DNA from: Saprospiraceae bacterium
GTDB taxonomy: Bacteria; Bacteroidota; Bacteroidia; Chitinophagales; Saprospiraceae
NCBI GenBank assembly: GCA_030729925.1
Contig: JANQWK010000060.1
Coordinates: 1 to 64,000, forward strand
Direction: 5' to 3'
Length of the DNA: 64,000 nucleotides
Shown here: one piece after another, positions 63,987 to 64,000 of the stretch
Position numbering within the stretch: position 1 is the stretch's first letter
Layout of the letters: every line of letters begins with the position of its first letter
Position numbers and translations under genes: made by a program
Notes under the pieces: model-generated
Told to the model about the DNA's origin: nothing
The model's input: only the letters and a program-made list of their open reading frames with translations
The model's database searches: none

Positions 63987-64000
63987 AATCTTGAACTGGC

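Overview
The window looks like chromosomal DNA of a Bacteroidota bacterium, most likely of the Saprospiria/Lewinella-Haliscomenobacter type (class and family are inference). The grounds are: type IX secretion (T9SS) C-terminal sorting domains, a PorP/SprF protein, many SpII lipoproteins, BshC (bacillithiol), futalosine hydrolase, carboxyspermidine-type polyamine genes, and several TAnnTTTG-like -7 boxes. There is no insertion sequence, CRISPR array, rRNA or recognisable tRNA. Genes are tightly packed and no gene-free stretch exceeds about 210 bp.

Left part (1-14.9 kb): a minus-strand group of a small DMT-type membrane protein, a membrane-anchored serine hydrolase, a fatty acid hydroxylase/sterol desaturase-type protein, an alpha/beta hydrolase and a short-chain dehydrogenase. 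Divergent from it is a haem-uptake operon (HmuT lipoprotein, HmuU permease, HmuV ATPase, HmuS/ChuS-type haem-handling protein). After a convergent pair (lipoprotein methyltransferase, amino-acid permease) comes a HmuY-like T9SS-sorted protein followed by a TonB-dependent receptor. Together these can carry haem from the surface to the cytoplasm. A perfect 23-bp-stem hairpin closes the receptor gene.

Accessory part (14.9-25.1 kb): two large paralogous T9SS-exported surface proteins built from a shared N-terminal domain, fibronectin-III-like modules and a four-cysteine 22-residue repeat. Both have a matching promoter and leader sequence. Next come a stand-alone bacterial nitric-oxide-synthase oxygenase, an unknown lipoprotein and an unknown small protein.

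Housekeeping and mixed part (25.1-53.2 kb): exonuclease, acyltransferase, EngB, an ECF sigma factor with anti-sigma-like and DUF4097-like partners, BshC, and a four-gene operon (RidA-like lipoprotein, penicillin-acylase-type Ntn hydrolase, M28 peptidase, cupin). Then AccD, a dicarboxylate/amino-acid symporter, a TlpA-like thioredoxin lipoprotein and a striking TIR-like/TPR/short-chain dehydrogenase fusion. These are followed by a lipB operon, a beta-propeller lipoprotein, an outer-membrane protein, futalosine hydrolase, PrmC, and a polyamine cluster (carboxyspermidine dehydrogenase and decarboxylase with a divergent agmatinase-family gene).

Right part (53.4-64 kb): flippase, saccharopine-dehydrogenase family protein, KdsB, a LysM protein, cystathionine beta-synthase, PorP/SprF, and a GT4-GT2-RibBA operon in which the GTP cyclohydrolase II half of RibBA has lost zinc ligands. 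A terminator for a gene outside the window lies at the right edge.

The most unusual items are the TIR-TPR-SDR fusion, the NOS oxygenase, the paired cysteine-repeat surface proteins with a shared leader, and the degenerate RibBA.
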